A DNA stretch of 64,000 nt, from contig NC_052045.1 in the NCBI RefSeq assembly GCF_015832195.1, forward strand, positions 1,922,001-1,986,000, written 5' to 3'. The stretch is from Motacilla alba alba. Lineage: Eukaryota; Chordata; Aves; Passeriformes; Motacillidae. The notes under the pieces are model-generated. The model worked only from the letters and a program-made list of their open reading frames with translations, did not search any database and was not told where the DNA came from. Below, piece by piece: positions 1 to 12,090 of this stretch (positions are counted from its first letter, which is position 1; every line of letters begins with the position of its first letter). A program made the position numbers and the translations under genes.

Positions 1-2497
1 ACAGAAATTGGTAATTTACTTTTAGGATTAAATCCCATCCTGATGTCTGATATTGCTGCTAAATGAACTGCCCAGAAGTCCTGGACAGGTGTGAAGGTAT
101 CTGATTTTTCACATCTGGATTTTAATCTTTCAGCTTCATTCACAAGGCTTTAGTGGGCATCCCAAGGACTGCAGAATGATACAATTGCATATAATTATTA
201 CATATACACATATGTACATATACATATTACATATGATTTATGCCTAAATAAAGCTGTAGCTACTGCAAACTTAATTTCTTAGAGCAGTGACAGCATAAAA
301 ATGGTATAAAACTCAGTTCCTGTTTTGAATTCAGTTCTAAAAGGCTCATTTTTCCCTACCCTGAGTATCAAATTGAAAATTTAACTAGTGTACAGGTATT
401 TTCCCCCAAAGACTGAAACTATGGAGCTAATGCTGTGTGTCTGAGAAGCCAAGGACACTGCAAACTGCACTTCTGAGCCTCCTTTCCACATCAAGCACCA
501 CTTTACCAGGAAATTTACACAGGCCTCAGTTGGCTGCAGTGCTGCTTAACTTGATGATGCCTTTAATTTCTTTTTTCCAATTAATTCTTCAGAGACTGAT
601 TAGATTTGCCTCAGTGCTGAAAAGCTGTTCCTCCTCCCAGCACAGATCTGAGTGAAGCTGTCCAGTGACAGAGTTGTGATGTTGGTCATTACTTTCCTTC
701 CCCTTGAAGAACAAGAAAGGTTCAGGTAGTTTCAGAAGGTCCCCAGCTGTCAATTTTTGTCTGTTTCTATAATTAATGTCAAGTTTTGGGAGGGAATTGA
801 GTTAATTTCCATGTGGCAAGCACGTTCCTGCTGTTTGCATTATAAAACCCCATAAAATCAGTGGTCAGAGTTGGAGTTACAGTTGTTTTTGTCCATGGCT
901 GATTCCCTGGTTAGGGCTGGATACAGCAAAATACAGACTTTTCTAGAAATGGGGTATATGCTAGGGGATAAGGAACTGGAAAAGTACAGATTTTTAGGGT
1001 TTTTTGTCATTTTGAAGCTTACCTGCTGTGTAATCTTGAGGTGTCAGCACAGGAGGGAAGCTCAGGCTCCTCAGAGCCCGGACTCTGCATCAGCAGCCCA
1101 GTGAAACAGGGTTTTGTGCTCTCTGTAGGACAGAATAGCAATTAAATACCCAAAAAATGGGCTTTTTCATTCCTTTCAACCATTCCTGAGTAAACGCAGC
1201 TGGTCAAAAAATAATTAAATATCAAATAATTAGGAATGAAACCATTGAGCAAAGCAATGCCAAAGGAAATATTCAGTTTTGAGAGTACCAGAACGTTGTC
1301 ACTATGAAACACTTTGCTTTGTCAAATTCTGGGCCTTTTCAGGGTTGGGAAAGCCATTCTTGTAGGATTTTATTCTTTAGGAGAAGAGGAGGAGAATGTG
1401 TAACTCAGCAGTGAGAGGCAGAGGACAGCTGGGAGTAGCTACTGCCTCCAGAATGATTTTAAATGAACAGCATTGTGAGAAGCACTCATGTCACCAATTT
1501 CCAGCCCTTAGAATTAGATGGAAATAGGACTCATATTTTAGAGTCTGTCAAAGTCCACCATATTTTTTGAAGCAGGTTTATTTTCTAAGAGGCTTTCACT
1601 GACTCTGGATTACACAGGTTTTTTTCCTTGTAAAAGCTGGCAATTTCAGACTCTGTTTAACGAGGAAGGGAGCAAGATGCCATCATTCCCAAGCCATAAT
1701 ATTGGGGAGGAGATGAAAAGGTGTTACACCAGCTTTAAATAGATTGAATTTTGGTGTGAAGGGACCTGCAGCCTCCCTCACTGAATAGTTTTGCAGTGAA
1801 CTCATTCAGTTGCTCCTTTTCTATTCTGGAGCCAGTAAAGTGGCAGGACACAGCACTGGAAAAATGACTTTTCTGGTGTATTTTAAGAGACAGATTCCAC
1901 TTCTGCAGACCTGTCAGGGGATATTATGGTGTAAATAATAATCAGGTAAACAATGTGGGGATGCTTTTGTGAGGGACCCAGTCTGCAAATTGAATACACT
2001 TATTCCATCAACATTCAGAGTCACCCACAGGAGTGTTTGAGCTGGGGATTACCTGGCATAGCTGGGTGCACTTTGGGAATACTTGAGTGGGCTGCAGAGA
2101 GCTGGAAGTGCTCTGGGGACACACAGAGGGGTAGAGGGTGTGGGAGGAGGAGGTGGAACCCGCTGAGCACATCCTGGGCACCTCTGGAGCATTGCGGTGC
2201 TGTAATGATGGTTGGCTCCTCCTGTGGTGCAAGCACCAGCAATGATTAGTGATTAACACCTCTCCTGGTGGGTTCAGGTGTGAGCGGAGGTGCAATTTAT
2301 CTCTGACATTAGCCAGGCACTGAGCAAGAGCCTCGACAGCACCTGAGGAGCGAGATCTAACACCTTGAGGTGTTTAATTCCTCTGGCTGATGTTTTTTTC
2401 CCTGAGTGATGATACCTTTTGTTAAGATTCCACTCTCCTGAAGTACCACTTTTGTTCTGCTGCTCTGGAGACACTGAAGGCAGTGAAGAGTTGCTCT

Positions 2498-2499
<2 letters not shown>
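1..2499. other. Non-coding stretch, no gene seen
   Basis: Only short open frames occur here, the longest 98 codons at 1953-2249. That frame overlaps 95- and 73-codon frames on the opposite strand and has no recognisable protein motif. It sits in a locally GC-richer patch at about 2030-2290, which alone can explain the lack of stops. An AT-rich microsatellite lies at 186-237. No CR1 or LTR signature was recognised. Confidence 0.6.
186..237. repeat. AT-rich microsatellite, (ACATAT)n-like
   Basis: Interrupted alternating ATA/CATAT motifs, including several ACATAT and TACATA words, run for about 50 bases. This is simple sequence with no coding or mobile-element signal. Confidence 0.7.

Positions 2500-2539
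<40 letters not shown>
2500..2539. repeat. Homopolymer T tract, 40 bases
   Basis: Forty uninterrupted T residues, the longest homopolymer in the window. If it were the poly(A) tail of a minus-strand retrocopy, a polyadenylation signal would be expected just beyond 2540, reading TTTATT on the plus strand. None is seen in the next 40 bases. CR1, the dominant avian retrotransposon, does not end in poly(A). The true length of such a tract is often uncertain in an assembly. Confidence 0.95.
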
Positions 2540-2540
<1 letters not shown>

Positions 2541-4451
2541 TGTGAATGCAGAAGTTACTGACTTTTACTTGAATCTGCAAAGAGAGAGGAGGAAAAACCC
2601 AACCTCTCCAGATTTAGCCTGCACAGAGTGAATTCTGATGGCTTCAGTGCCCTTTAGCAATCCAAGGGAATATGGGCCCATGAATTATCCTGGTGATGAA
2701 TCCAGATTGAGCCCATTTCATGTAGACTTTTTTTTTTTCCAGAAGAAATCCAAAGAAAATATTTAATGTAAGAATTTCATGTTTTTGGAATCTCTGAGGG
2801 GAAGAGACATCCTGAACTCAAATAAAGGGTTTAGCAGAAGGCTTTAATTCTGCTGGATGAATGTTTTATGCAGGCTGTGTGCACAGCATGCCAGCTGCTC
2901 GCTGGGCTTGAGTAGTCTATAAAAATCAAGGTTCCTTAACTCAGTGTGGGACCAGCAGGAGACCCAAAGAAGGAATAAGAAAGCGAAGCATGAAACCACT
3001 GGCAAAGCCTGAATTAATCAATTTTTCTTAGAAGCAAATCTGTTCCTGTCTCTGAAAGAGAAGAAAGCTGTTTAAATGTGATCTCGGGCATGAATAGTAA
3101 ATTCACAGGAGAAGAATCTATTTAACAAAAGTCTTACACAGATCTAACATCAGGCACAAATGCCTGCTTGCAGCTGACTGCCTCCCTTTGCACTAAAGAA
3201 GACCCCACCAGGATTTATCCACTTCTCTGGCAGTTCCTATTGCTGATTGCAATGGCACTGGGCACTTGCAGCACTCATTATGCCCAGACCATCAATCTTT
3301 CCTGGTTGGTGCTCAGCACCTTAATTTACCAATTTCTTATTTTCCTAGCTGATCTGCATTGTCCTAATCACACATTCCTGTTCCAGGTTTGTTTGCAGGA
3401 GGGGAGGAATTCCAGACCATCCATCCTTCTTTAGCAACTAACTTCAACTCTCCATCAACCTGAGGCTTAACAAGTGGAAAATTACTTCCCTGAAGTGGTT
3501 GAATTGCATTTTTGTTAGCATTTTCAGGCCCCGCCATTTGTCACTGATCTAATACTGATTTTTATTTTCTTTTTAATAATTTTGAGGTGGTTTTATTGAG
3601 AACGGCCAATGTAGGCACAAGCGTTGTACAAAAGATTTTTGTGTGGTTAAAACTGAAAAATCTTCCTAAAAATTTGAGTTTCAGAAGAAACACACAATAT
3701 TTTTATTTTAAATTGGGACTACAGCTGCTAGTAGTTTACAGACTTGATGAACAATGGGATTTAAGCACAAGAGTCTCTGCAAAAACTATCTAGGCTACCT
3801 TGTCTCAGAAATATTTGGTTTATAAAGGATTGTTTTGAACACAGAAATCCAACAGACACAGGAGACGCCTCCAAGTAGCTGAAGTTAGAATTGTGGATGT
3901 TGGAAAGCCTTCATTAAACATCTGGGTTGATTCTGACCCCTCTCCTCCCGTGCCTGCTCTTGGCCCTCAGCAGGGCTTAGTGCCAATGTGAATAATTTGT
4001 AAAGTTTTCTTTGAGACCATCACCGTGCTGCAAAAAGCAGGGAGTGGCATTACTCAATTCTGGGCCTCTTTCCCTCTCTGAAATGTCCCCAAATGATGTA
4101 CAGGCAGCGCTTTCTGATGGTACATGGATAAACTTGCAAAAGGGAGAAGGAAGCCACTTACGGGGAGAGTGATCTTACAGAGGTTTTTGGGTCTGGGAGA
4201 TGCCCTGGGTGCTGCTATTATCCTAATTGTGGGTAATCAGAGGGAAATGTGCACTGAGCAGACTTCATTAGATTTTAAATTTCAGTCTTTGTGTTACAAG
4301 GAAAGCCAGTTCTCTTTCCAAGACAGGAGATGAAGAGGAATTGCTGTGGAAAGTTTGGTGCAGAGCAGCAGATGGGGAGAGTTGGGTGCTGGGAGGGAAG
4401 GAAAACTGTGGGAATGCTGCAGAACCAAAACCAGGGGAAGGGACTAGAAAG
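2540..4451. other. Non-coding stretch, no gene seen
   Basis: Open frames reach 88 codons at most. The one at 3168-3434 gives a leucine-rich hydrophobic peptide with no recognisable domain, and its start lies in sequence without any promoter or splice context I can support. A short T tract lies near 2730. Nothing else stands out. Confidence 0.6.
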
Positions 4452-4536
4452 CCCCCCCCCCCAAAAAAAAAAAAAAAAAACAAAAAAAAAAAAAAAAACA
4501 ACCAAAAAACCCCAACAAAACAAACAAAAAAAAAAA
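4452..4536. repeat. C11 followed by A-rich low-complexity tract
   Basis: Eleven C residues (4452-4462) are followed by 18 A, a C, 17 A, and then CAACC/CAAAA-type interrupted A-rich sequence to about 4536. The tract creates lysine-rich frames on the plus strand (for example within 4291-4578) and phenylalanine-rich frames on the minus strand. These are composition artefacts, not genes. Confidence 0.9.
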
Positions 4537-6540
4537 GCCAAACTCACCCAAAAAACCCCTCCAAATCCAGCTTGGTAGCTTAGATATTCTCTAAATGATG
4601 TGGATGGTAGCTTTGGAATCAAGAATCAATCCACTTTGGAATCAATCCACTTTCACTACTGGCTGTGTCATTTCTCAATTCACTGTTTTCTCAATTGTGC
4701 TGAATACCTTGCAGACACTAGATCTATTTTATCAATTGGAGACATTATGGAAGGAAATGTTTCTGCAGTAAGGCAGAGGTAGATCTGAACCAGTCCTGTC
4801 TGGAATATTGCTCAAGTGGGGCTCAATGAAAGGCAGGAATCCAAACTTGCCCTGCTGAGTTTGCTTTGAGTGTAACTGTCCCCACTGAGAATATTCTGCA
4901 ACCTGGAATATAATCAGGTTTTTCCTCTAATATTGAATCTAGATTAAGTATTTCACCTCAATAAAGACTGCACAGTTATAATGAACACTACTTGATTTCT
5001 CAAAAGCTTGGGTTTTGTCATCATTATTAACTTAATGCCCATTAAGATTGTAATTATGGCCACAGTCCCCAAGTACTTCATCCTCACTGAAGGCCTTTAT
5101 TAAAATATTGCTTTTGCTTTGACAGTGTGCACAAATTATGCTTGGGATTGCAGAGGTATGAGAGCCTAAAAATAACTTAGAACCCTTTAATCAGAGTATT
5201 CTTAAAGTTGTATGAGATAATGTCCTATTTTTGTTCTTAGCTGTGGCCATACTCACTGTACTGTGAAATGAGGACTAAAAAGGAAATTTCCACGTTTAAT
5301 ACTGGGAAATGCATATTGAGAATAACCTTCATGGCACCATTGTCAGCATGGGTTCAGAACTGGTGGTTGGTAAAGGAAGCTAACTCCTAAACGATGGGGT
5401 TTTTTTTCAGAAATCAGCTAGAAATGTGTTTCTGACAGCTGTTTGTTCACAACTCCTAATAATGTTTTCCAGTACGAGCTATCAGATGTTTACAGGTAAA
5501 AAAGTCACTTTTGGAGGTGTGCTTCTCCTCAAGTCAATAGAATTTTAGAGGGATTAGAGGCTTTTGGGTGGCTTTAAAAGACAGGGCATTTAAAAGAGAT
5601 TTTGGGGTTTTTTTTTGCATGATAAAGTTGGTTCAAAATTCATGCCTGTTTGAGGTTGGATAGTAGGCTGCAAAAACCACCAGGGGCCACGTAGGTAAGA
5701 ACTGATAAACAGGTGATTCAACCAAGTGTTACTGAATCAGTTTCCTGTTCAGGCAGAGGAATCAGCCTCTCCCCAGCTTTAGGACGTGGCTTTGCAATCC
5801 ACATCCTTCCCTGCCCAAACACCCCAGAGTGCTGGAGTTGACACAGCTGATGTGGCAAACGCGAGGCAGGGGCCTGTGCAGCCAATTACCCTTTAGATGG
5901 AGCTGTTTCTCCTCGGATGATGTGAGGGTTGCAGTGGTGTCTCTAAGAAGTTAAGTAAGAACGAGCTGGTTTGAGCTGCAGCTCAGTAAAAGGATTTATT
6001 CTTTTGTAAATGTGTCTTTATTACTGCCAGAGAAAGCAATGTGTATCCTGTCCATAGCTGTTCAAAAATCTCTTGTAAGAAATACCTATTGATAAGGAGA
6101 AGATGTATCATGATGTTTTGGAAAATACACAAGAAAATCTGTACCGCTCAAACTGGGGATAGTTTTGTGATATGAAAAAAAAAAGTGAGGTGCTGCGTGT
6201 AAGATAATGTTACACAGTCAGTGAGCTGAGCTTCTGAGCATTCAAGTACTTCCCTTGGAGGTGAGGAAATTTGTCTTTTCCCTGTGAGCAGCAGTGTATT
6301 GGTGGGAGTGATCCTCAGAAGGGTAAAAGCTATTTGTTTGCTTCCTGTCACCATTAACACAGACATCTTTCATTACCAGGCAATCCTGCTTCATCAGCAT
6401 TAACTCCACCATACCCAGAGCAACTCTGCTAGCTGGTCCTTGGGAAGTTGTCTAATTAACTTCTAATTAAATTCACTCTTTGAGTGAAGTGCCACTTCAG
6501 AAGGATGTGTTCCCTGACACGTGTGGTTCCAGGTCTGTGC
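4537..6540. other. Non-coding stretch with one small tandem duplication
   Basis: No open frame exceeds 75 codons. A 16-bp unit beginning AATCAATCCACTTTGG at 4624 is repeated immediately at 4640-4653. Otherwise I see no repeat family or gene signal here. Confidence 0.6.
4624..4653. repeat. 16-bp tandem duplication, 1.9 copies
   Basis: The unit AATCAATCCACTTTGG at 4624-4639 is followed directly by AATCAATCCACTTT at 4640-4653 with no mismatch. This suggests a recent local slippage or duplication event. Confidence 0.85.
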
Positions 6541-7570
6541 CCCGCTGCAGGATAAACGTGTTTGAGTGCCCTGCACGTCCAGTGCTGCTCACCAGCCACT
6601 CCAGAGCATGCAGTTTATTTAGCCTGCAGGTATTTTTTGCTGTCGAGAGATGAGGATTTGGCTGCGGGCTCTGTTAATTGTTGTGGCAGCACTAGCAGCC
6701 TGCTGCTGCCTTGCCCTGTGCCATCAGAGTCAGGGGTGCCCTCGTGGCTCGATGAGAGAGCAAAATCCTCCTGCTGGAGGTGTCTGGAGGCAGCCTGCTG
6801 CAAGGGAGCAGCACGTTTAGCCCAAGCACATCTCCCTCTTTTCTCACACAGCCCGAGCTGCTCAGAGCAGAGCTGGCCTGCTGGGTGTGTTGGAGGCTGA
6901 GACTTGCTGTCCAGCAGTGGTGTTTGACACCAGCTCTGTTTGGGGTGATGCTGTGAGCCAAGGCACTCCTGCTCAGCCTCTCTCCCCCATCCCTGGTGGA
7001 TTGGGGATGTTAAATGCATCTTAGCTCTCCACTTTTCTGTGTGTTTTGGTAGGGCAGGACTATGCTGTCGAGGTTTCTCTGCTCAGGTGTTGCTTCCTTG
7101 ATTTTGAAGGTGTTAATTGTGTGTCCCCTTCAGCCTTCTCTCTGCATGGAGGAGATCTGGCCTTTCCACCATCCCTTGTGGAAGGGGCTGTGACCCTCTC
7201 AGATCCCTTTGCTTGCCCAGGTCTCCCCCCACTGGTGCAGAAGCCACATCCAGTCCCTGTGCTCGTAGGTGTACCCAAATAAATTCAGTTTTCCATGATT
7301 TTCAGGCATGAATACACAGTGACCTTCCAGCACAGGCTCTTGGGACTTTGCTGGGCTTGCTCTTTGCCCCAGCTCCTCCTGCCCTGCTCTCAGCAGCTGT
7401 CTGGAGGGGAAATGGCCTGCTGTGATTTTGGGATGAGCAGTTCTGCTACAGCCTTGGGCTTGGCTACCCCTGGCCAGCAGCCCTCAGGGGCAGGGGGGAC
7501 CTGCTCCTTCCTTGACTTCCTGAAGACCTCTCCCAACCTGATTCCCACACCCTGCCTGGCTTCTGGCACC
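6541..7570. other. GC-richer block with overlapping spurious frames
   Basis: This kilobase is visibly richer in G and C than its surroundings. It carries several overlapping open frames on both strands: 112 codons plus and 134 codons minus near 6.6-7.0 kb, and 124 codons plus at 7295-7669. The frames overlap each other, lack known motifs, and none continues across the block. CpG dinucleotides are sparse, so it does not look like a CpG-island promoter. An eroded exon or retrocopy cannot be excluded without alignment. Confidence 0.5.
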
Positions 7571-8594
7571 ATCCCTGCAGGCTGTGATAAAGCTTTATTA
7601 GTTTCATTAGCCTTTCATTACGGAATAATCAGAACCATGCTAACAAATCCCCTCATTATTGCTGTATAAATCTTGCATCACAGCTCCTCGTTCCTTATTA
7701 GTGAGCAGCTGAATGTTGTGCCAGTGCAGGAGGCAAATCAATCACTGCTGGGCAAGGGCCTGCCAGGCTCCTGTTTAATCCCAGCCACTCCTGAAACCCT
7801 TCCCTGAGCCTGTTCTCGTGCTTCTCTTCCAGGAATGAAATAATTAAATGTTAAATAACTGAGCAGCTTCTCACCTGTGTGAGCAGCATCCTCCAGGGCA
7901 CCAGGAGCTGCACCAGGGGTGTCCTGGAGACCCCAGCCCGTGAGCAGCAGGCAGAACTTCAAATCTCTCTTAAATGTGCCTTTGTGTGCCCTGTGAAGAG
8001 TACCCAACTCCTCCAACAGAGACACCTCACACAGATTTTTCACGTTCTCCACCCACACAGTGTTGTAATTAAAGAAATTACAGGGTGACAGGATGACTTC
8101 TAACCTCCTAAAATAATTTGCCTTTTCATACAATAGCAATTTAAAACCACTTTAGAGCTGTGATTGCTTGGAGAAAAAGCAGGGAATTGGGATGGGACTT
8201 GTGACACAAAAGGCAAGCTGGGCTCCAGTTAAAAGCACTCAATAACTCCTTTTGTGATTTTTTAATTTTTATTTTACATACTAATGTGTTTTCAACAACA
8301 TTTTTATATACTGATCTGTGTGATGCATAAGCTGCATATGGTGTTAATTACTGTGAAATTAATCACATTTTGTACTGTGCTTGTACAGCCTTGTCCTCTA
8401 ATCAGCATTCCTGCAGATTTCCTCTGATGCTGAATCATTTATAGCAGGCTTTTAAAAAATATTTATGATTCTAGAGATGCTTCTCTGCTAATTTATTACT
8501 TTGAATTGATTGCTAGATGTGAACATGGGTGTAACCCTACACTTGTGCTCAAATCCTGAGTGCCTGGAGCTGAACCATTGACCTGAACAGCACC
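7571..8594. other. AT-rich unique sequence, possible non-coding elements
   Basis: Two sub-stretches, about 7580-7690 and 8255-8530, are AT-rich, free of simple repeats and contain homeodomain-type ATTA/TAAT cores. The second includes GGTGTTAATTAC followed closely by AAATTAATCAC, an imperfect inverted arrangement. No gene is supported; the 133-codon minus-strand frame at 7738-8139 has no recognisable motif. Confidence 0.4.
8255..8530. promoter_or_regulatory. Candidate conserved non-coding element (unverified)
   Basis: The stretch is AT-rich without being a simple repeat and has TTAATTAC and AAATTAATCAC placed as a loose inverted pair near 8342-8367. TAATTA-type cores are known homeodomain binding sites. 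Calling it regulatory is inference from texture only; conservation cannot be judged from one sequence. Confidence 0.22.
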
Positions 8595-8604
8595 AAGATA
8601 TCAC

Positions 8605-8665
8605 AGAATTTGGAATGTCAGGTGGAAAGGAGACCTGCTCAACCTGTCTTGGCAAAGACAAGGGG
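8605..8665 (-). mobile_element. Possible degenerate CR1 3' fragment (antisense)
   Basis: The phrase ATATCACAGAATTTGGAATG followed by GGTGGAAAGGAGACCT resembles the reverse complement of the CR1 3' end (TCACAGAATGG...GGTTGGAAGGGACC), but it has several mismatches and no extension into the rest of the element. It is weak, and chance resemblance is possible. Confidence 0.35.
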
Positions 8666-9627
8666 TGTGGGAGTTGATGGGTGCCTTTTAGTGTTTATTA
8701 ATTTCAATTTCTGCACTGTCACCCCAGTTGCTTGTAGCTGGTTTCTGCATTCCATCTTACTCATTGTGGTACAGGAATAATTCTGCGTGCACTTGTTGCT
8801 CTGTGTGCCTGCCATGGCCTTCCTTCCTCGGTGTTCTGTTACCTAAACAGGAAAAAATACAGAGAGCTGCAAGGTGGTTATTTTAATGGTGTAAGTTAAT
8901 AGTTGTCTTTATTTCTAGTTGCAATGTTTGGGGTTTTTTTTAATAGTAATGTATTGTTTGTCCTTTCCCACTCTAATTAATCAATATTTTTTAGTAGCAT
9001 AAGTATGCTTAATTAGGAATTAGGGGGGGCTAGGAGTTGGAGATTTGGGGGGCTAGTCAAACAAATCCCCTGAGCTCTGTGCTCTGGGGTTTGATTCTGC
9101 TGCTTTCTGCCTTCTTGAACAGAGAGGAGAGGGGACACAGGGGGGCTCTCTCATTTGCAGGGCTCAGGACTCGTGCTGTGAGCTCAGTGTTGGAGTGTTT
9201 CAGTCAGGTCAATCTGCTGTGCTCCCAGAGCTGAACATCCAGCAAAGACTGACTCTCCTGGCTTTGCTCCCACCCCAAAGTCACAGCCCCCCTCTCTGCA
9301 GGCTGCTCTTGCCTTTGTGCTGGGATGGCCTCAGTCTAAAACCAGTGCTGCTCATAGAAACTCATTTACAATTCTAGATACCCAGTAAATTCAGGATTTA
9401 TGGCTTAATTTTCTGCAGGGTGCAGGAAGAGTAGGTAAAATACTTTTGAGAAAAGAAATGAAGATAAAATAGGGAGATTTCAGCCTGAAGAGAGTTCTCT
9501 TTTCACTTGCACTTCCTAAAATGTGTAATTTGTCACTGATTCCATCACTCCTTATTGCTGCTTCTGAAAACCTGTACAAAAAGAATTTTTAAAAAGTAAT
9601 TAAATGATTGATTGTTAAAACTGGTCG
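8666..9627. other. Non-coding stretch, no gene seen
   Basis: Open frames are at most 65 codons. A short G7 run lies near 9024. I see no recognisable element. Confidence 0.6.
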
Positions 9628-9727
9628 CTGTTAAATATCTATAGTTATAAATATTTATATACATGTATTATATAATAAATATATAAAATATTATATATAT
9701 ATATATACACATATAAAATAAATATAA
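9628..9727. repeat. AT-rich low-complexity tract, (TA)n core
   Basis: About 100 bases of almost pure A and T include a run of consecutive TA dinucleotides near 9692-9707. Such tracts can form cruciforms and are often length-variable. Confidence 0.85.
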
Positions 9728-11995
9728 GAGAAATGAAATATGCTTAGGTTAATTTGAAGAGCGATATTTTACCCGGCCACATGGCAGGATTTCTATCATG
9801 AAATAACCTTTACTTGCTCTTTCTTACCAACTGCTCAGGAGAGAGTGTTAGAGGTTTCAGGTGGCAGAGTTCCTTAGCTTAAAGCTTCTTTCACCTCCCA
9901 GATATCCTTCCTCTCATGCTGGGCTGTCTGGGACAGGCTCCTGGCTGCAATATTTCCCTTTAGCAAAAGTACTTCAAGTGCAAAATAGGAAATTAATAAT
10001 GGCTGAATTATTTGTTCCGTTTTTTTAATCACTCACAGCCCAAATTCTGCAGAACCTGTTTTTGCCTTTTTGATCAAAACTGAGATATCTTCTATTTGCC
10101 TGGTTCAGGACAGAAAATAGATTATTTTTTGAGTTGCTAGTTCTGCTCTTTGTCTTTGGCTCTTTCTAGGTTTTGCTCGTAATATAATAAGCTTTTAAAA
10201 CAGAGAAATACATTTCATAATTTCTGCACACTTATTATGTAAACAGATGAAGATTTAAGGTTGCTTGAGACTTTGGATGATTCCCATTAAGGAAAAAATG
10301 AAATGGCTGCTTGGTGGAATTAATCCTGGCTTTATGGCATGGAAAAGGATGACTCATATTTCCATTTAATCAGACATTTCACATCAAAGTATTAGTACTA
10401 TATTTTTTTTATGAAGTAGATACCATTACACTTTATTATTGTTTTAATTTCCATTTACTTTGTCTTCTGTCTAATATCCATTGAGTCTTGAGCCTCTTTT
10501 ACCCTGCTTCTGTCATCTGTTTTATGACAGAAATGGAACGCAGCTCTTTTAATCAAAGTGGACCAGCTTATTGTGCTGGGGACCTCTTAATAAACTTGCA
10601 ATTTTAGGGATGATCAAGTAGCATAATAGAAATATTCATGTATCCATGAAGCCTAAAGTAATTATTTCAGCCTTTAATGTAAAGTTACTAAATCTCCAGG
10701 AGCAGTCAGGTTGTGTACAGAGCCAATAGTGATGGATTTTGTGGTGGCTTGCTTCATGGCACTGGGTGGTACTCAGCCCATGTTTCCCAGGAAGATATTT
10801 CAAATATTTCCAAAAGACAGAGAGCATAATCAGATACTCAGAGTGAAGGTGAAATGAGTCAACTCCTCTGGAACAATGTCAGTTCAATTTATTTTCATTA
10901 AAAAAAAAAAAACCAAAAACCCACTACAGAGATTTATAATCCCGAAGTATCTGTAATTTATAATGCTTGCATTTGAAACTTTAATTATGTCCTTGTTGAA
11001 CCAAACACTGTGTTATTAATTATCAGACAGCAAAGGCTAATGTTTCAGTACTAAAATTAGCTTTAGGTTTGCACTGTGTCTGTCTCGGTGGTGGAGACAC
11101 GAGGGAGCAGATGGACGGGACACACAAATGTTGGGCTGAACTCGGATTTCTGAAGCTGCTAAATAATATCCCTGCCTCTGTTTATGCATCACGGGCAGCA
11201 GCTCTGACTCTGAACGAGTTCAGTGAGCCAAGTTTGACTTGACAAATATTTTAGCAACTCCAAAGGTTCCACACCAATTTTGCTGTCAGTGGAACCCGTT
11301 GCATTTCCTGCAAGATTCTGTGAAGGGTGGCAGTGCCCCTGTGTCTTTTTTTCCACACCTTTCATCACTAATTTCTTCTTTAAGAAAATGGCTTGTTGAA
11401 GTATTTGTGGGTAGAGGTGAGACTTTAATTTCTGCACAGGAACTCTGTGGCTCTGTTTCTCCACAGTCCTGTGTGTGCTGTGTGAACTAAAAAATCTTCC
11501 CCAGCCTTTTCTCTTTGCTTTGAAACTTCAATGAAATGTCTCTCTGACATGAATTTTATTTCATGATTACACATGGAGGATTGGCACTCAAAACAAATAA
11601 TGCTGCATGGCCATACATAAGTTTATACATAAATATTACTGAGTGCCATAAGGATGTTTTAGGCTCTTATCAGTAACAAAACTAAAAATATACTACCTTT
11701 ATAAACCACCTTGCTAATAATCAGCTTGGCTCTCTATTACCTCAGATTGTGTAATTTTTATGTAGCTCTGTAGCTTTGATGTCATTTGAGTGTTAAATAC
11801 TACGCACAGAGCATGTGCTCTGGTTTGGAAAGTGCATTTTTATTAAATTTATAAATGAACCAGCAGTAGATATTTTCATTATTTCTGCCCCATAATCTTT
11901 ATTTACTGTGTCAGCATGCCATGGATTATTTTCAGGCATGTTCGGAGTGGCCTAGCCTGAGCTGATGCTCTGCAGGGGCTCGGGCACTTTGCCAT
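9728..11995. other. Non-coding stretch, possible regulatory patch
   Basis: No gene is supported. The frames at 11189-11464 (minus) and 11239-11490 (plus) overlap each other and look like chance. An A13 run starts near 10900. The interval 10400-10620 is AT-rich unique sequence containing CTTTTAATCAAAGTGG, which includes a TCF/LEF-like TCAAAG core. Confidence 0.5.
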
Positions 11996-12090
11996 GAGTT
12001 TCAGTCCCACATCTGCAGCAAAGGCTGATGTCCTGTAAGATGTGTGGCTCTTTCCAACCCTTGATTCTTTATCTCTGTGACATCCACTCC
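11996..12090 (+). mobile_element. Degenerate CR1 3' fragment (sense)
   Basis: GGCTCTTTCCAACCCTTGAT followed by TCTTTATCTCTGTGA resembles the sense-strand CR1 3' end (GTCCCTTCCAACCC...ATTCTATGATTCTGTGA), including the remains of an 8-bp terminal repeat. It is shorter and more diverged than the copies at 18.5, 31.1 and 63.9 kb. This is recognition by eye of an old fragment, not an alignment. Confidence 0.5.

Noticed and set aside
4268..4622. Phenylalanine-rich minus-strand and lysine-rich plus-strand frames
   Set aside because: They are produced by the C11/A-rich tract at 4452-4536.
6615..7019. 134-codon minus-strand frame in a GC-rich block, possible CpG-island gene
   Set aside because: CpG is sparse, frames overlap on both strands, and no promoter or splice signal or known motif is visible.
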